From contig CAJXTZ010000034.1 of the NCBI GenBank assembly GCA_913061345.1, forward strand, positions 1 to 25,095: a stretch of DNA of 25,095 nucleotides. Direction: 5' to 3'. A program made the translations under genes and the position numbers. The notes under the pieces are model-generated. The model did no database searches. It was not told the origin of the DNA and was given only the letters and a program-made list of their open reading frames with translations. This document shows, piece by piece, positions 16,258 to 24,759 of this stretch (positions within the stretch are counted from its first letter, which is position 1; each line of letters starts with the position of its first letter). The DNA comes from an uncultured Erythrobacter sp. (GTDB lineage Bacteria; Pseudomonadota; Alphaproteobacteria; Sphingomonadales; Sphingomonadaceae).

Positions 16258-17989
16258 CGGCAGTCAACTTGGCAGCCATTTCCTCGACCAGCTTCGTGGC
16301 CACATCCTGTTTGGTCATCGGCTCCCAGTGCTCCACCTTGCCCTCTTTCACAAGGTGGACCTGGTTGTCGTTGCCGCCCATCACTTCGCCCGACACATCA
16401 TTCGCGACGATCCAGTCGACGCCCTTGCTCTTGCGCTTCTTGCGCGCGTTGTCGACCACATCGTTGGTTTCCGCAGCAAAGCCGATCAGCAGGTCGGGCC
16501 GCTTGGGATTGGCAGCCACGCTGGCGAGAATATCGGGGTTTTCGGCCAGCACCAGCGCGGGCGGGGCAGAGCCGCGTTTCTTGATCTTGAGGTCGTTGTA
16601 GTCGCGCGTGCGCCAGTCGGCGACAGCGGCCACCATGACGGCGGCATCGACCGGAAGCGTCTCGCGCACGGCGCGGGCCATGTCCTCGGCGCTTTCCACG
16701 TCGATCCGCTCCACGCCTAACGGCGTGCGCAGGTGAACAGGGCCGGCCACCAGCGTTACCCTGGCCCCGGCAGCCGCAGCCGCGGCGGCGATGGCGAAGC
16801 CCTGCTTACCGCTGGAACGGTTGGCCAGATAGCGAACCGGATCGATAGGCTCGTGCGTTGGCCCGGCGGTGACGAGAACATGTTTTCCGTACAGCGGGCG
16901 ATGTTCGATAGCGTCCTCGAAACCGGGCTGCCCGGCAAGCGGATCGAAGCTGTCGATCGGATCGAGTTCGGGCGATTGTACATGCCCCGGTTCCAGCGGA
17001 TTGACCGGGGCAGCGGCGTCCTCTCCCTCGAACGGTTGCGGCGCTTCCTGACGCGCGTTGACTTCGTGGTTGATCGCCTCGCGGTCGGTTGGCGGGGCGG
17101 CCTTGGCCTTGCCCTTGGTGGCCATCAGGTGCTCGACGCCCGTATAATCCGGCTCCGGCAGGTCCGGACCTTCGCCCAGCGCCTCTTCGCCCTCCAGTTC
17201 GCTGTCTTCCAGTTCTTCGCCGTCAAAGGTGACTTCGTCGTCCTCGATCTTGCGCGGGTTGGAACGCGGGATGATACTGGCAAGCATACCCGCAAGCCCG
17301 CCGGGATGATCGTCGCCGAACTTGTCGTCTTCGTAATCTTCCTCTTGCGCGCCCGCTTCCACGGCGCGCAGGTAATCCTCGATATCCTGCCCGGCGATAC
17401 CGGGATCGAGGCCCAGCATGTCGGCAATTTCCAGCCACACCATTTCAGGATCGGGCAGGCGACCGGGGCCAAATTCCCCGCAGGCCATTGCGCCCTCGTC
17501 GGGCGTCATCACGCGCACGCCGCTTGTCCGCAGCATCTCAATGTTGCGCTGCGTGGCCGGATGCTCCCACATCTTCACATTCATGGCAGGAACGGTCAGC
17601 ACGGGTTTGTCCGTGGCGAGGACCAGCGTGGTGGCAAGATCATCGGCGATGCCGGCATTCATCTTCGCCATCAGGTTAGCGGTGGCGGGGCAGACAACCA
17701 CAAGGTCCGCCTCTCGTGAAAGCTGGATATGGCCGATCTCGGCTTCGTTCTTCAGGTCCCACAGCGAGGTATGGACCTGGTTGCCCGAAAGCGCGGCCAG
17801 CGCCATGGGCGTGACGAATTGCGCGCCCCCGTTGGTGAGGACGCAACTGGTCTCTCCCCCGCCTTTCGATATTAGGCGGACAAGCTCGCATGACTTGTAG
17901 GCAGCGATACCGCCGCCCACCACAAGAAGGATTCTAGGACCGGTCGACTGTCCCTCCTGTTCCAAACCATCAATCCGCTGCTCAAGCAT
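16250..17989 (-). CDS. coaBC: bifunctional phosphopantothenoylcysteine decarboxylase / phosphopantothenate–cysteine ligase with long acidic linker
   Basis: CoaBC carries out two successive steps of coenzyme A synthesis: ligation of cysteine to 4'-phosphopantothenate (CoaB, CTP-dependent in bacteria) and FMN-dependent decarboxylation (CoaC). CoaC spans about 18-195: [11 protein letters not shown], catalytic H87 in GHIQLS, the [18 protein letters not shown] and PAMNVKMW blocks, and C170 in [10 protein letters not shown]. CoaB spans about 366-579: [34 protein letters not shown], the KIKK (468-471) site and GFAAET. Between them lie about 170 extra residues, strongly acidic and low in complexity at 201-280. 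E. coli CoaBC has 406 residues; this has 579. Both catalytic parts look complete. The ATG at 17989 has only a weak ribosome site. It overlaps dut. Confidence 0.94.
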   Translation of the reverse strand: MLEQRIDGLEQEGQSTGPRILLVVGGGIAAYKSCELVRLISKGGGETSCVLTNGGAQFVTPMALAALSGNQVHTSLWDLKNEAEIGHIQLSREADLVVVCPATANLMAKMNAGIADDLATTLVLATDKPVLTVPAMNVKMWEHPATQRNIEMLRTSGVRVMTPDEGAMACGEFGPGRLPDPEMVWLEIADMLGLDPGIAGQDIEDYLRAVEAGAQEEDYEDDKFGDDHPGGLAGMLASIIPRSNPRKIEDDEVTFDGEELEDSELEGEEALGEGPDLPEPDYTGVEHLMATKGKAKAAPPTDREAINHEVNARQEAPQPFEGEDAAAPVNPLEPGHVQSPELDPIDSFDPLAGQPGFEDAIEHRPLYGKHVLVTAGPTHEPIDPVRYLANRSSGKQGFAIAAAAAAAGARVTLVAGPVHLRTPLGVERIDVESAEDMARAVRETLPVDAAVMVAAVADWRTRDYNDLKIKKRGSAPPALVLAENPDILASVAANPKRPDLLIGFAAETNDVVDNARKKRKSKGVDWIVANDVSGEVMGGNDNQVHLVKEGKVEHWEPMTKQDVATKLVEEMAAKLTADD

Positions 17990-18039
17990 CGGTTACAAAG
18001 CCCGCTAATAGTCCAAGCAGGCGTCTTGGCAAATCTTGG

Positions 18040-19137
18040 TTAAGGTTGCCTTTCCGTTTGACCGAAAGATATTGTCCCCAATTCGAATATTGCCCGCGGG
18101 GCGAAGGCCATACCCGCCATGTAGGCAGGCAGGGTCAACTGCACCCAGTAGAAGTTCTCCGGTCGCGCGAACAGCGCCATGGCGGTGAAGTATCCGGCAA
18201 ACCACAAGACGGCGAACAGTCCCATTCGCCCGCCCAGCCCCAACCATCCAACCAACGGCAGGATGGCCAACGGCGCAGCCAGCATGGCCGGGAATACCAG
18301 CAGCGCGGTAAGGCGCGAAAGCGCCATCAGTGGCAGGGCAAGCCCCATCATACCGTTCCACCCCTGCGAGGCGCTATCATCGATTGAACGGCGCATCTCC
18401 ACGCCATGATAATGCAGATACATGCCCGCTGCGAAGATCAGCAACAGGCTGCACAATGCCGCCACTTCGCGCCAGCGCTTGCCGGCCATTGCAAATGTCA
18501 GCCACAGCAGCACGAAAGGCGCTGCCAATTCGCGCACCGCCAGGGCCAGACCCGCAACCAGCAGGCTCGGCCACCAACGTTCCGGCGTGTAAAGCGTGAA
18601 AGCCAGCGTCAGCAACAGGCCCGCCAGCACCTCGTGCAGCAATCCCGCCAGCGGCGCCGCCACCGCAGCCCCGCCCAGGGCCAGCATGAACAATGCGCTC
18701 ACACGCTCTGGCACAGGCAAGATCGACGGCAGACGTTGGTGGAGGCCGACGAGGGATCCCAGCAACAGCGCCAGGCAAAACATTCGCACCCCGCCCACGC
18801 CAATCATGCTGTGCAGCCAGGCCAGTGTCGGCAGCCGCACGGTGACAAAGGGCCGGGTCGGATAGTCGCCCGCACGCTGCTCCTCCATGGCGACTGCGTA
18901 ATAGGGTTCTCCCGCCGCGACGCGCTGCGAGATGCGCGCATATAGGACAAGATCGCCATCCGAAGGTTCGGCATTGGTCTGGATTTGCGTAGGCCCGGAC
19001 ATTTGCGGGGATGCCCCAGCAAACGCACTCCACACCATCAGCGCGGCCAGCAGGACCAGCACCGATGCCGCACCCCAGCGCGGCAGGCGGGTAAGCGGCC
19101 GCCCGAGGCTATCCCACCATGTAAGCGGATTGGTCAT
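18040..19137 (-). CDS. polytopic membrane protein of unknown function
   Basis: I do not recognise this 365-residue protein. It has about nine hydrophobic segments: roughly 22-42, then 110-132, 145-165, 166-182, 190-216, 224-242, 262-285, 286-322 (probably two) and 328-345. The long first non-membrane loop (43-105) is rich in charged residues, with SDGDLVLYARISQRVAAGEPYY (59-80). A first loop with an acidic pair such as D60/D62, followed by many helices, recalls GT-C glycosyltransferases that use polyprenyl-phosphate sugars, but this is only analogy. It lies between ubiB and coaBC on the same strand, 61 bases after ubiB. It starts with ATG and stops with TAA 50 bases before coaBC. Confidence 0.75.
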   Translation of the reverse strand: MTNPLTWWDSLGRPLTRLPRWGAASVLVLLAALMVWSAFAGASPQMSGPTQIQTNAEPSDGDLVLYARISQRVAAGEPYYAVAMEEQRAGDYPTRPFVTVRLPTLAWLHSMIGVGGVRMFCLALLLGSLVGLHQRLPSILPVPERVSALFMLALGGAAVAAPLAGLLHEVLAGLLLTLAFTLYTPERWWPSLLVAGLALAVRELAAPFVLLWLTFAMAGKRWREVAALCSLLLIFAAGMYLHYHGVEMRRSIDDSASQGWNGMMGLALPLMALSRLTALLVFPAMLAAPLAILPLVGWLGLGGRMGLFAVLWFAGYFTAMALFARPENFYWVQLTLPAYMAGMAFAPRAIFELGTISFGQTERQP

Positions 19138-19198
19138 TCGATGTGTCTGGACTGCGATCCCCGGGCGCTCAAGCGGACTGCGGGAATTTTCCCAATCC

Positions 19199-20755
19199 TC
19201 AGCCGATCAGCCCTGCCAGCGTCGCACCCCATACGGCCACTCCACCCACGGCGGCGGCGGCGACATAACCTAGCCAGCCGCGCCCCTCACGCTGTTTGCG
19301 CTCCCAAACCAGCTCGACATCGGGCAGCGGCGGCGCTTCGGGTGCCCCACCTTTCGTGGGGAAGCGGTCTTCTATTCGGCGCACCAGATCGGGAATGCGC
19401 AGCAGCGTCTCCACATCGGTGCGAATGCGGTCTGCAATCGCAGCTTCCGGCCCCAGTTCGTCACGTATCCAGCTGCGCACGAATGGCGCGGATACGTCCC
19501 ACATGTTGATTTGCGGGTTAAGCTGGGTGGCAATGCCTTCCACCATCACCATCGTCTTTTGCAGCAGCAGCAAGTGTGGCTGGGTCTGCATGTCGAAATC
19601 GCGGGTGATGGCGAACAGCCCGTCCAGCATCTGGCCAACGGAAAGCTCGCTTACAGGCTTGCCGCGCATTGGCTCTCCCACGGCGCGCAGGGCAGTCGCG
19701 AATTCGTCTACCGAGTGGTAGCTCGGCACATATTGCGCTTCGAAATGAATTTCGGCCACGCGCCTGTAATTGCCGGTAATCAGCCCATAGAGAATTTCCG
19801 CCAGCCACTGCCGCGCGCGCCTGTCGATCCGGCCCATGATGCCAAAATCGATGGCGGCGATGGTGCCGTCCGCTTTCACGAACAGGTTGCCCTGATGCAT
19901 GTCAGCATGGAAAAAGCCGCCACTGATCGCCTGCGTCAGGAATGCCAGCACCAGCCGCCGCGCAAGGTCGGGCAGGTCCTGCCCGCTTTCCACCAGCGCT
20001 TCCCTGTTGCTGATCTTGACCCCGTCGATCCATTCAATGGTCAGCACGCGGCCATTGGTGCGATCCCAGTCGATATCGGGAATGGCATAGCCATCCACGC
20101 CGCGCATTTCATCGGCTAGTTCGGATGCGCTTGCAGCCTCGCGGCGGAAATCGAGTTCGGAATTGGTCCAGCGCTTGAAGTTGGCGATAGTCAGGCGCGG
20201 GCGTAGGCGGCGCGCTTCGCCTCCCATGGCCTCCAGATGCGCAGCCGCCCATTCATAGGTGGCGATGTCCCGCTCGAACTTTTCGCGTATGCCAGGGCGC
20301 AGCACCTTGACGGCGACCGTGCGCCCCTCAGTCGTCACGCCCTTGTGGACCTGCGCGATGGAGGCTGCGCCTACCGGATCGGGATCGACCTCGGCGAAGA
20401 TGTCTTCCAGCGGCCGCTCGAAACTGTCCTCGATCTGTTTGCGGATCGCTGCAAAGGGCACGGGCGGCAGGCTGTCCTGTAGGCTCAGCAGGTTTTTCGC
20501 CGCTTCGTCGCCCACCAGGTCAGGACGGGTCGCCAGCGTCTGCCCCAGCTTGATGGCAGCTGGGCCGATATCGCGGAAGGCACCTGCGTAATCGGGTTCA
20601 TGGGGCTGCATCGTACCAAATCGCGCTATGCGACAAAGGCGCTTTACCGGCGCAGGCGTGTTGGGATCGCGCTCTATCCCGCGCAAGGCACCATGCCGTG
20701 CAAGGATGCGGCCCCATTTCAGAAGCCGCCAGATATGCGTTGCAGGACGTGTCAC
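19199..20755 (-). CDS. ubiB: ubiquinone biosynthesis protein UbiB (ADCK-like atypical kinase/ATPase)
   Basis: UbiB is a membrane-bound ATPase of the COQ8/ADCK family needed for ubiquinone synthesis, probably by assisting handling of lipid intermediates. The 518 residues carry the family hallmarks: the inhibitory KxGQ motif (K69-LGQ72), the Ala-rich loop VGAASIAQVHKG (128-139) replacing the usual Gly-rich loop, K150 in VAVKVLRPG, HADMHQGN (283-290) and the DFG motif at 303-305. A hydrophobic C-terminal anchor lies at about 497-517. The GTG at 20755 is four bases after the ubiE stop, so the two are probably cotranscribed and coupled. Confidence 0.96.
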   Translation of the reverse strand: MTRPATHIWRLLKWGRILARHGALRGIERDPNTPAPVKRLCRIARFGTMQPHEPDYAGAFRDIGPAAIKLGQTLATRPDLVGDEAAKNLLSLQDSLPPVPFAAIRKQIEDSFERPLEDIFAEVDPDPVGAASIAQVHKGVTTEGRTVAVKVLRPGIREKFERDIATYEWAAAHLEAMGGEARRLRPRLTIANFKRWTNSELDFRREAASASELADEMRGVDGYAIPDIDWDRTNGRVLTIEWIDGVKISNREALVESGQDLPDLARRLVLAFLTQAISGGFFHADMHQGNLFVKADGTIAAIDFGIMGRIDRRARQWLAEILYGLITGNYRRVAEIHFEAQYVPSYHSVDEFATALRAVGEPMRGKPVSELSVGQMLDGLFAITRDFDMQTQPHLLLLQKTMVMVEGIATQLNPQINMWDVSAPFVRSWIRDELGPEAAIADRIRTDVETLLRIPDLVRRIEDRFPTKGGAPEAPPLPDVELVWERKQREGRGWLGYVAAAAVGGVAVWGATLAGLIG

Positions 20756-20759
20756 CCGG

Positions 20760-21539
20760 TCAGACTTTCCAACCCGAATGGATATTCACCGCGCCGCCCA
20801 GGATCTTCTCCACCCGGGTGCGCACGAAGCCTGCATCCCTGATCATCGCCTCAAACTCGGACGGTTTGGGAAAGCGGCGGATCGATTCGGCGAGGTAGCG
20901 ATAGCTTTCCTCGTCACCGGCAATCGCCTTGCCGATCTGCGGCATCAGCTTGTGCGAATAGGCGTCGTACACTTCCTTGAAGCCCGGCCATTCGGTGGTG
21001 GAAAATTCCATGCAATAGAAGCGTCCGCCGTATTTCAGCACACGATGCGCCTCTGCCAGCGCCTTGTCGATATGGGTCACGTTACGAATGCCAAAGACGA
21101 TGGTGTAGGCATCGAACTGCCTATCCGGATAGGTCAGCGTCTCGGCATTCTGGCACGACCACGACAGGCTGCCGGATTCTTGGGCGAGGCCGCGCTCCAT
21201 CGCGCGTTCGATGCCGACGTCCAGCATGTCCTGGTTGATATCGGCCACCACCACTTCGGCGCCCTTGGTGGCCATGCGGAAAGCGATATCGCCGGTGCCG
21301 CCTGCCATATCCAGTATGGCCTCACCCGGCTGGGGTTTCACGCGGCGCACGAACTGGTCCTTCCACAAGCGATGCATACCGCCCGACATGGCATCGTTCA
21401 TGATATCGTACTTGCGCGCGACGTTGGAAAAGACCGCGCCCACGCGCTGCGTCTTCTCTTCCGGGGCAACGTCTTCGTAACCGAAGGAAACCGTATCGTT
21501 CGCAGCGGCATTGGCTGGGTCGTTGGTTGGCTCGTTCAT
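20760..21539 (-). CDS. ubiE: ubiquinone/menaquinone C-methyltransferase UbiE
   Basis: UbiE is the SAM-dependent C-methyltransferase of ubiquinone (and, where present, menaquinone) synthesis. The 259-residue protein shows the family signature RKYDIMNDAMSGGMHRLWKD (42-61), SAM-binding motif LDMAGGTGDIA (76-86), the acidic motif VVVADINQDML, and the C-terminal signature GIRNVTHIDKALAEAHRVLKYGGRFYCMEFS. It begins with ATG at 21539, 56 bases from the divergent mutM, and is the first gene of the ubiE-ubiB unit. The shared upstream spacer must hold both promoters, but I could not define either. Confidence 0.97.
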   Translation of the reverse strand: MNEPTNDPANAAANDTVSFGYEDVAPEEKTQRVGAVFSNVARKYDIMNDAMSGGMHRLWKDQFVRRVKPQPGEAILDMAGGTGDIAFRMATKGAEVVVADINQDMLDVGIERAMERGLAQESGSLSWSCQNAETLTYPDRQFDAYTIVFGIRNVTHIDKALAEAHRVLKYGGRFYCMEFSTTEWPGFKEVYDAYSHKLMPQIGKAIAGDEESYRYLAESIRRFPKPSEFEAMIRDAGFVRTRVEKILGGAVNIHSGWKV

Positions 21540-21595
21540 GGCTGACCACTTAGGGGCAATTGCCGGCTGCGCAAAGGGTGATAAAGGCCCGTGTC

Positions 21596-22411
21596 ATGCC
21601 AGAGCTTCCCGAAGTCGAAACCACCGTGCGCGGATTGGCGCGCTATCTCGAAGGTGCGCGGCTGACCCGCGTCGTGCTGGGGCGGCCCGACATGCGCTTC
21701 CCCTTCCCCGATGGGCTGGGACAGGCACTGACCGGCGCACGCGTTACAGGCCTTGGCCGCCGCGCCAAATATGGCCTTGTAAATACAGACCGCGCGCAGA
21801 CCATGATCTTCCATCTCGGCATGAGCGGGCGCTGGCGGATCGATCCCGAGATGCCTGACAAGCACGATCACCTGCTGATCGAAACCGCCGATCATCGCTT
21901 CGCCCTCAACGATCCGCGCCGCTTCGGCTATGTCGACCTGGTGGATACGGATGCGCTGGATGCATGGCCTGCCTTCGCCGCCATGGGGCCGGAACCTCTG
22001 GGCGATGACCTTACTGTTCCGCACCTGCGCGCCGCAATCAAGGGGCGAAGGCAGGCCATCAAGCTGCTGCTGCTGGATCAGCATGTGGTGGCGGGCCTTG
22101 GCAATATATATGTATGCGAGGCACTGCACCGCGCCGGCATCCACCCGCGCAAGGCCGGGGGGCGGATCTACCGGCCCGCGCTGGAACGGCTGCTACCCGC
22201 AATCAGGGATGTGCTGGAACAATCGATTCGCGATGGCGGCTCCACCTTGCGTGATTACGCCGCGCCCGACGGCGAACTGGGCTATTTCGCCACCCGTTTT
22301 CTTGTCTATGGCCGGGAGGGAGAGGCTTGCCTCACCTGCGGCGAAGGGACTATACGCCGTATTACGCAAGGCGGACGCAGCACCTGGTTCTGCGGCACCT
22401 GCCAGAAGTAA
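21596..22411 (+). CDS. mutM: formamidopyrimidine-DNA glycosylase (Fpg)
   Basis: MutM removes 8-oxoguanine and ring-opened purines from DNA and cuts at the abasic site. The 271-residue protein starts MPELPEVE, where P2 is the catalytic N-terminal nucleophile and E3 the general acid; this fixes the start at ATG 21596 and excludes the longer frame from 21560. K58 in RRAKYG is the conserved beta-lysine. The helix-two-turn-helix region is LLLDQHVVAGLGNIYVCEALHRAGIHP. A C-terminal zinc finger has C245, C248, C266 and C269. AAAGG (21583-21587) is eight bases upstream. It is divergent from ubiE and followed by rpsT. Confidence 0.97.
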   Translation: MPELPEVETTVRGLARYLEGARLTRVVLGRPDMRFPFPDGLGQALTGARVTGLGRRAKYGLVNTDRAQTMIFHLGMSGRWRIDPEMPDKHDHLLIETADHRFALNDPRRFGYVDLVDTDALDAWPAFAAMGPEPLGDDLTVPHLRAAIKGRRQAIKLLLLDQHVVAGLGNIYVCEALHRAGIHPRKAGGRIYRPALERLLPAIRDVLEQSIRDGGSTLRDYAAPDGELGYFATRFLVYGREGEACLTCGEGTIRRITQGGRSTWFCGTCQK

Positions 22412-22419
22412 GCGAATCC

Positions 22420-22448
22420 TTGACCGCACGCCTTTGTCGCACTATGTG
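22420..22448 (+). promoter_or_regulatory. candidate rpsT promoter
   Basis: TTGACC (22420-22425, five of six -35 consensus bases) is followed after 17 bases by TATGTG (22443-22448). It lies just after the mutM stop and 115 bases before the rpsT ATG. A sigma70-like promoter here would explain strong, separate expression of the ribosomal protein gene. Confidence 0.5.
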
Positions 22449-22563
22449 GCGCGCTTTCCGGCGGTGGAAGTGTGTTCCGCGCGCCCGTGTTTTTTCGAAC
22501 ACAACCCACAGACATCCGGTCGCTTCCATGCGGCCATAGCAGAACGCGAGACAGAACCGAGAT

Positions 22564-22824
22564 ATGGCCAACACGCTGCAAGCCAAGAAGCGCATCCGTC
22601 GCAACAATAGCCGCGCCGAAATCAACGGCGCGCGCAAGAGCCGTATCCGCGGCCTGATCAAGAAGGTCGAAGTGGCCTGCACCGAAGGCAACAAAGATGA
22701 TGCCCAGGCCGCGCTGAAGGATGCGCAGCCGGAAATCGCCAGGGGCGTTGCCAAGGGCGTGCTGCACAAGAACACCGCTGCGCGCAAGATGAGCCGTCTG
22801 AGCAAGCGCGTCTCTGCTCTCTGA
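22564..22824 (+). CDS. rpsT: 30S ribosomal protein S20
   Basis: S20 binds 16S rRNA early in assembly of the small subunit. The 86-residue, Lys/Arg-rich, helical protein begins [30 protein letters not shown] and ends with [20 protein letters not shown], both diagnostic. The ATG at 22564 has only a weak ribosome site, as is common for S20. It has a candidate promoter upstream, a perfect terminator downstream, and dnaA next, an order common in alphaproteobacteria. Confidence 0.97.
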   Translation: MANTLQAKKRIRRNNSRAEINGARKSRIRGLIKKVEVACTEGNKDDAQAALKDAQPEIARGVAKGVLHKNTAARKMSRLSKRVSAL

Positions 22825-22900
22825 TTCGGCGCCGTACCGCTCCTGATTCGGGATTGGCGGGCGGTTTCAGCAGGAACGAAATCGGAACGGAAGTTCCAAT

Positions 22901-22929
22901 GGGCCGGTGGTTTTTCCACCGGCCCTTTT
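22901..22929 (+). terminator. Rho-independent terminator after rpsT
   Basis: A perfect 10-bp stem, GGGCCGGTGG (22901-22910) with 22916-22925, has a TTTTT loop and is followed by TTTT (22926-22929). It separates rpsT from dnaA. Confidence 0.93.
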
Positions 22930-23355
22930 CGCATGTGCGAAAGACTCCCCGCCCCCTTGCATGCAATCGTAGGGAATCCCGCGATTCGCGAGACTGTCAT
23001 ATAAAAGTCGTTATGTTCCAGATATTTGAACGGAAGTCTGCGGGTCACCGGACTGTCAATGTCCATTTTTTAAATAAATTTGACGGCCCGGTCTTGAGGT
23101 TCCCCGGCAAGGGTTCATAACAGCATCACGGCAGCGACAGGAACCGTCGCAGCCATCACAAAACGAGTTATCGACGGGTGTATCGGTGCGCGCAATAGGC
23201 GGGCGCCGATTGGGGAAGCTTTGTCATCAATAGATATACTCATCGGGGCAATTCGGGCGTGCCGATCATAAAAATGGGACAGACATAAAATGATTCGGAT
23301 GGGGCCGCACAGCGGACGTGAGCAATCGGCGAAACAAGAGGATAACGAAAGCAAT
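22930..23355 (+). promoter_or_regulatory. dnaA upstream region
   Basis: No gene is convincing here. The region is much more AT-rich than its surroundings between about 22990 and 23080, including a run of T and A at 23065-23080. It holds GANTC methylation sites at 22943, 22974, 22983 and 23292, two GACTGTCA repeats (22992, 23051), a near-match to the DnaA box TTATCCACA (TTATCGACG at 23168) and a good -10-like TATACT at 23235-23240 with no strong -35. It probably contains the dnaA promoter, with possible control by DnaA and methylation. A role in replication initiation is speculative. Confidence 0.45.
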
Positions 23356-24759
23356 ATGGAAGAGCGTGAAGCGATTGACCTTGCAGCGGACTGGGCTGAC
23401 ATCAGCCAGGGTTTGCGCAAGGATCTGGGCCATCAGCTCTTCACCCAGTGGATCAAGCCGATCCAGCTGGGCAAGCTTGACCATGACACCGGCACGCTGG
23501 ACCTGTTTCTGCCGACCGAATTTTCCGCCACCTGGGTGGAAGACCGCTATCACGATCGCCTGTCGCTGGCCTGGAAGATCGCCAGCAGCGAAGTGCGCCA
23601 CATTGCCATCAAGGTACATCCCGGCCGCCGCAAGATCGCCGACCTAAACCTGCGCGGCCAGGACGGTTTCGGCCACCGCGCCGCGAACGATGCCAGCCTG
23701 GCGATGGAATCCATTGGCGACGATGGCTTCACCGCCAGCGTCGGCCTTGATCCCACGCAGACCTTCGTCGCTTTCGTAACCGGCAGCACCAATGTTCTGG
23801 CCAAGAACGCTGCCGAACGCATGTCCAAGGCGGAGAAACCCCAATTCAGCCCGCTTTACCTGAAAGCCGCCACTGGCCAGGGCAAGACGCACCTGCTGCA
23901 CGCCATCGGCCATTCCTATTTGCAGACCCACCCGCGTGCGCGCATTTTCTACTGCTCTGCCGAACGTTTCATGGTGGAATTCGTACAGGCTCTGAAGTCC
24001 AACGAGATGATGGAATTCAAGGCGCGCCTGCGCGGCTTCGACCTGCTGTTGGTGGACGATATCCAGTTCATCATCGGCAAGGCATCGGCGCAGGAGGAGT
24101 TGCTGTACACGATCGATGCATTGCTGACCGAGGGCAAGCGACTGGTGTTCGCCGCTGACCGCGCTCCGCAGGCGCTGGACGGGGTGGAGCCGCGCCTGCT
24201 GAGCCGCCTGTCCATGGGTCTTGTCGCCGACATCCAGCCCGCCGATATCGAGCTGCGCCGCGCGATCCTGGAAAGCAAGCTGACCAAGTTTGCCCCGCTG
24301 GAGGTGCCCGGCGACGTGATCGATTTCCTCGCCCGCACCGTATCGCGCAACGTGCGTGAACTGGTGGGCGGCCTGAACAAGCTGATCGCCTATGCCCAGT
24401 TGACCGGCCAGGAAGTGTCGCTGCAACTGGCAGAGGAACAACTCACCGATATCCTGTCGGCCAACCGCCGCCGCATCACCATCGACGAGATCCAGCGTAC
24501 GGTCTGCCAATTCTACCGCATCGACCGCAGCGAGATGAGCAGCAAGCGCCGCGCCCGCGCCGTTGTGCGCCCACGCCAGGTGGCCATGTACCTTGCCAAG
24601 GTACTGACCCCCCGCAGCTACCCGGAAATCGGTCGCAAGTTCGGTGGCCGCGATCACTCCACCGTGATCCACGCCGTGCGCCTGATCGAGGATTTGCGCC
24701 AGCGCGATGCCGATATGGACGGCGATGTAAGGTCGCTGCTGCGGCAACTGGAGAGCTGA
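23356..24759 (+). CDS. dnaA: chromosomal replication initiator protein DnaA
   Basis: DnaA binds DnaA boxes at oriC and opens the duplex to start replication. From ATG 23356 it has 467 residues. Domain I starts IDLAADWADISQGLRKDLGHQLFTQWIKPIQ. The AAA+ domain has a Walker A of AATGQGKT (171-178), in which the first Gly of the usual motif is Ala, and Walker B LLLVDDIQF (230-238). Domain IV carries the DnaA signature GGRDHSTVIHAVRLI (from 430). ATG 23356 is preferred because conserved sequence begins there; AAGAGGA (23336-23342) and GAAAG (23347-23351) precede it. ATG 23290, with GGGA ten bases upstream, would add 22 non-conserved residues and cannot be excluded. Confidence 0.96.
   Translation: MEEREAIDLAADWADISQGLRKDLGHQLFTQWIKPIQLGKLDHDTGTLDLFLPTEFSATWVEDRYHDRLSLAWKIASSEVRHIAIKVHPGRRKIADLNLRGQDGFGHRAANDASLAMESIGDDGFTASVGLDPTQTFVAFVTGSTNVLAKNAAERMSKAEKPQFSPLYLKAATGQGKTHLLHAIGHSYLQTHPRARIFYCSAERFMVEFVQALKSNEMMEFKARLRGFDLLLVDDIQFIIGKASAQEELLYTIDALLTEGKRLVFAADRAPQALDGVEPRLLSRLSMGLVADIQPADIELRRAILESKLTKFAPLEVPGDVIDFLARTVSRNVRELVGGLNKLIAYAQLTGQEVSLQLAEEQLTDILSANRRRITIDEIQRTVCQFYRIDRSEMSSKRRARAVVRPRQVAMYLAKVLTPRSYPEIGRKFGGRDHSTVIHAVRLIEDLRQRDADMDGDVRSLLRQLES

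Noticed and set aside
16733..17719. 328-residue open frame antisense to coaBC
   Set aside because: It lies opposite conserved CoaBC motifs and the repetitive acidic linker, and shows no recognisable domain.
17950..17957. AGGAGGG-like sequence on the minus strand near the coaBC start
   Set aside because: No start codon follows at usable distance before the conserved CoaC sequence; it is coding sequence for Gln-Glu-Gly.
23012..23120. 35-residue frame (MFQIFERKSAG...) upstream of dnaA
   Set aside because: No ribosome site, unremarkable composition, and it lies in a region better explained as regulatory.
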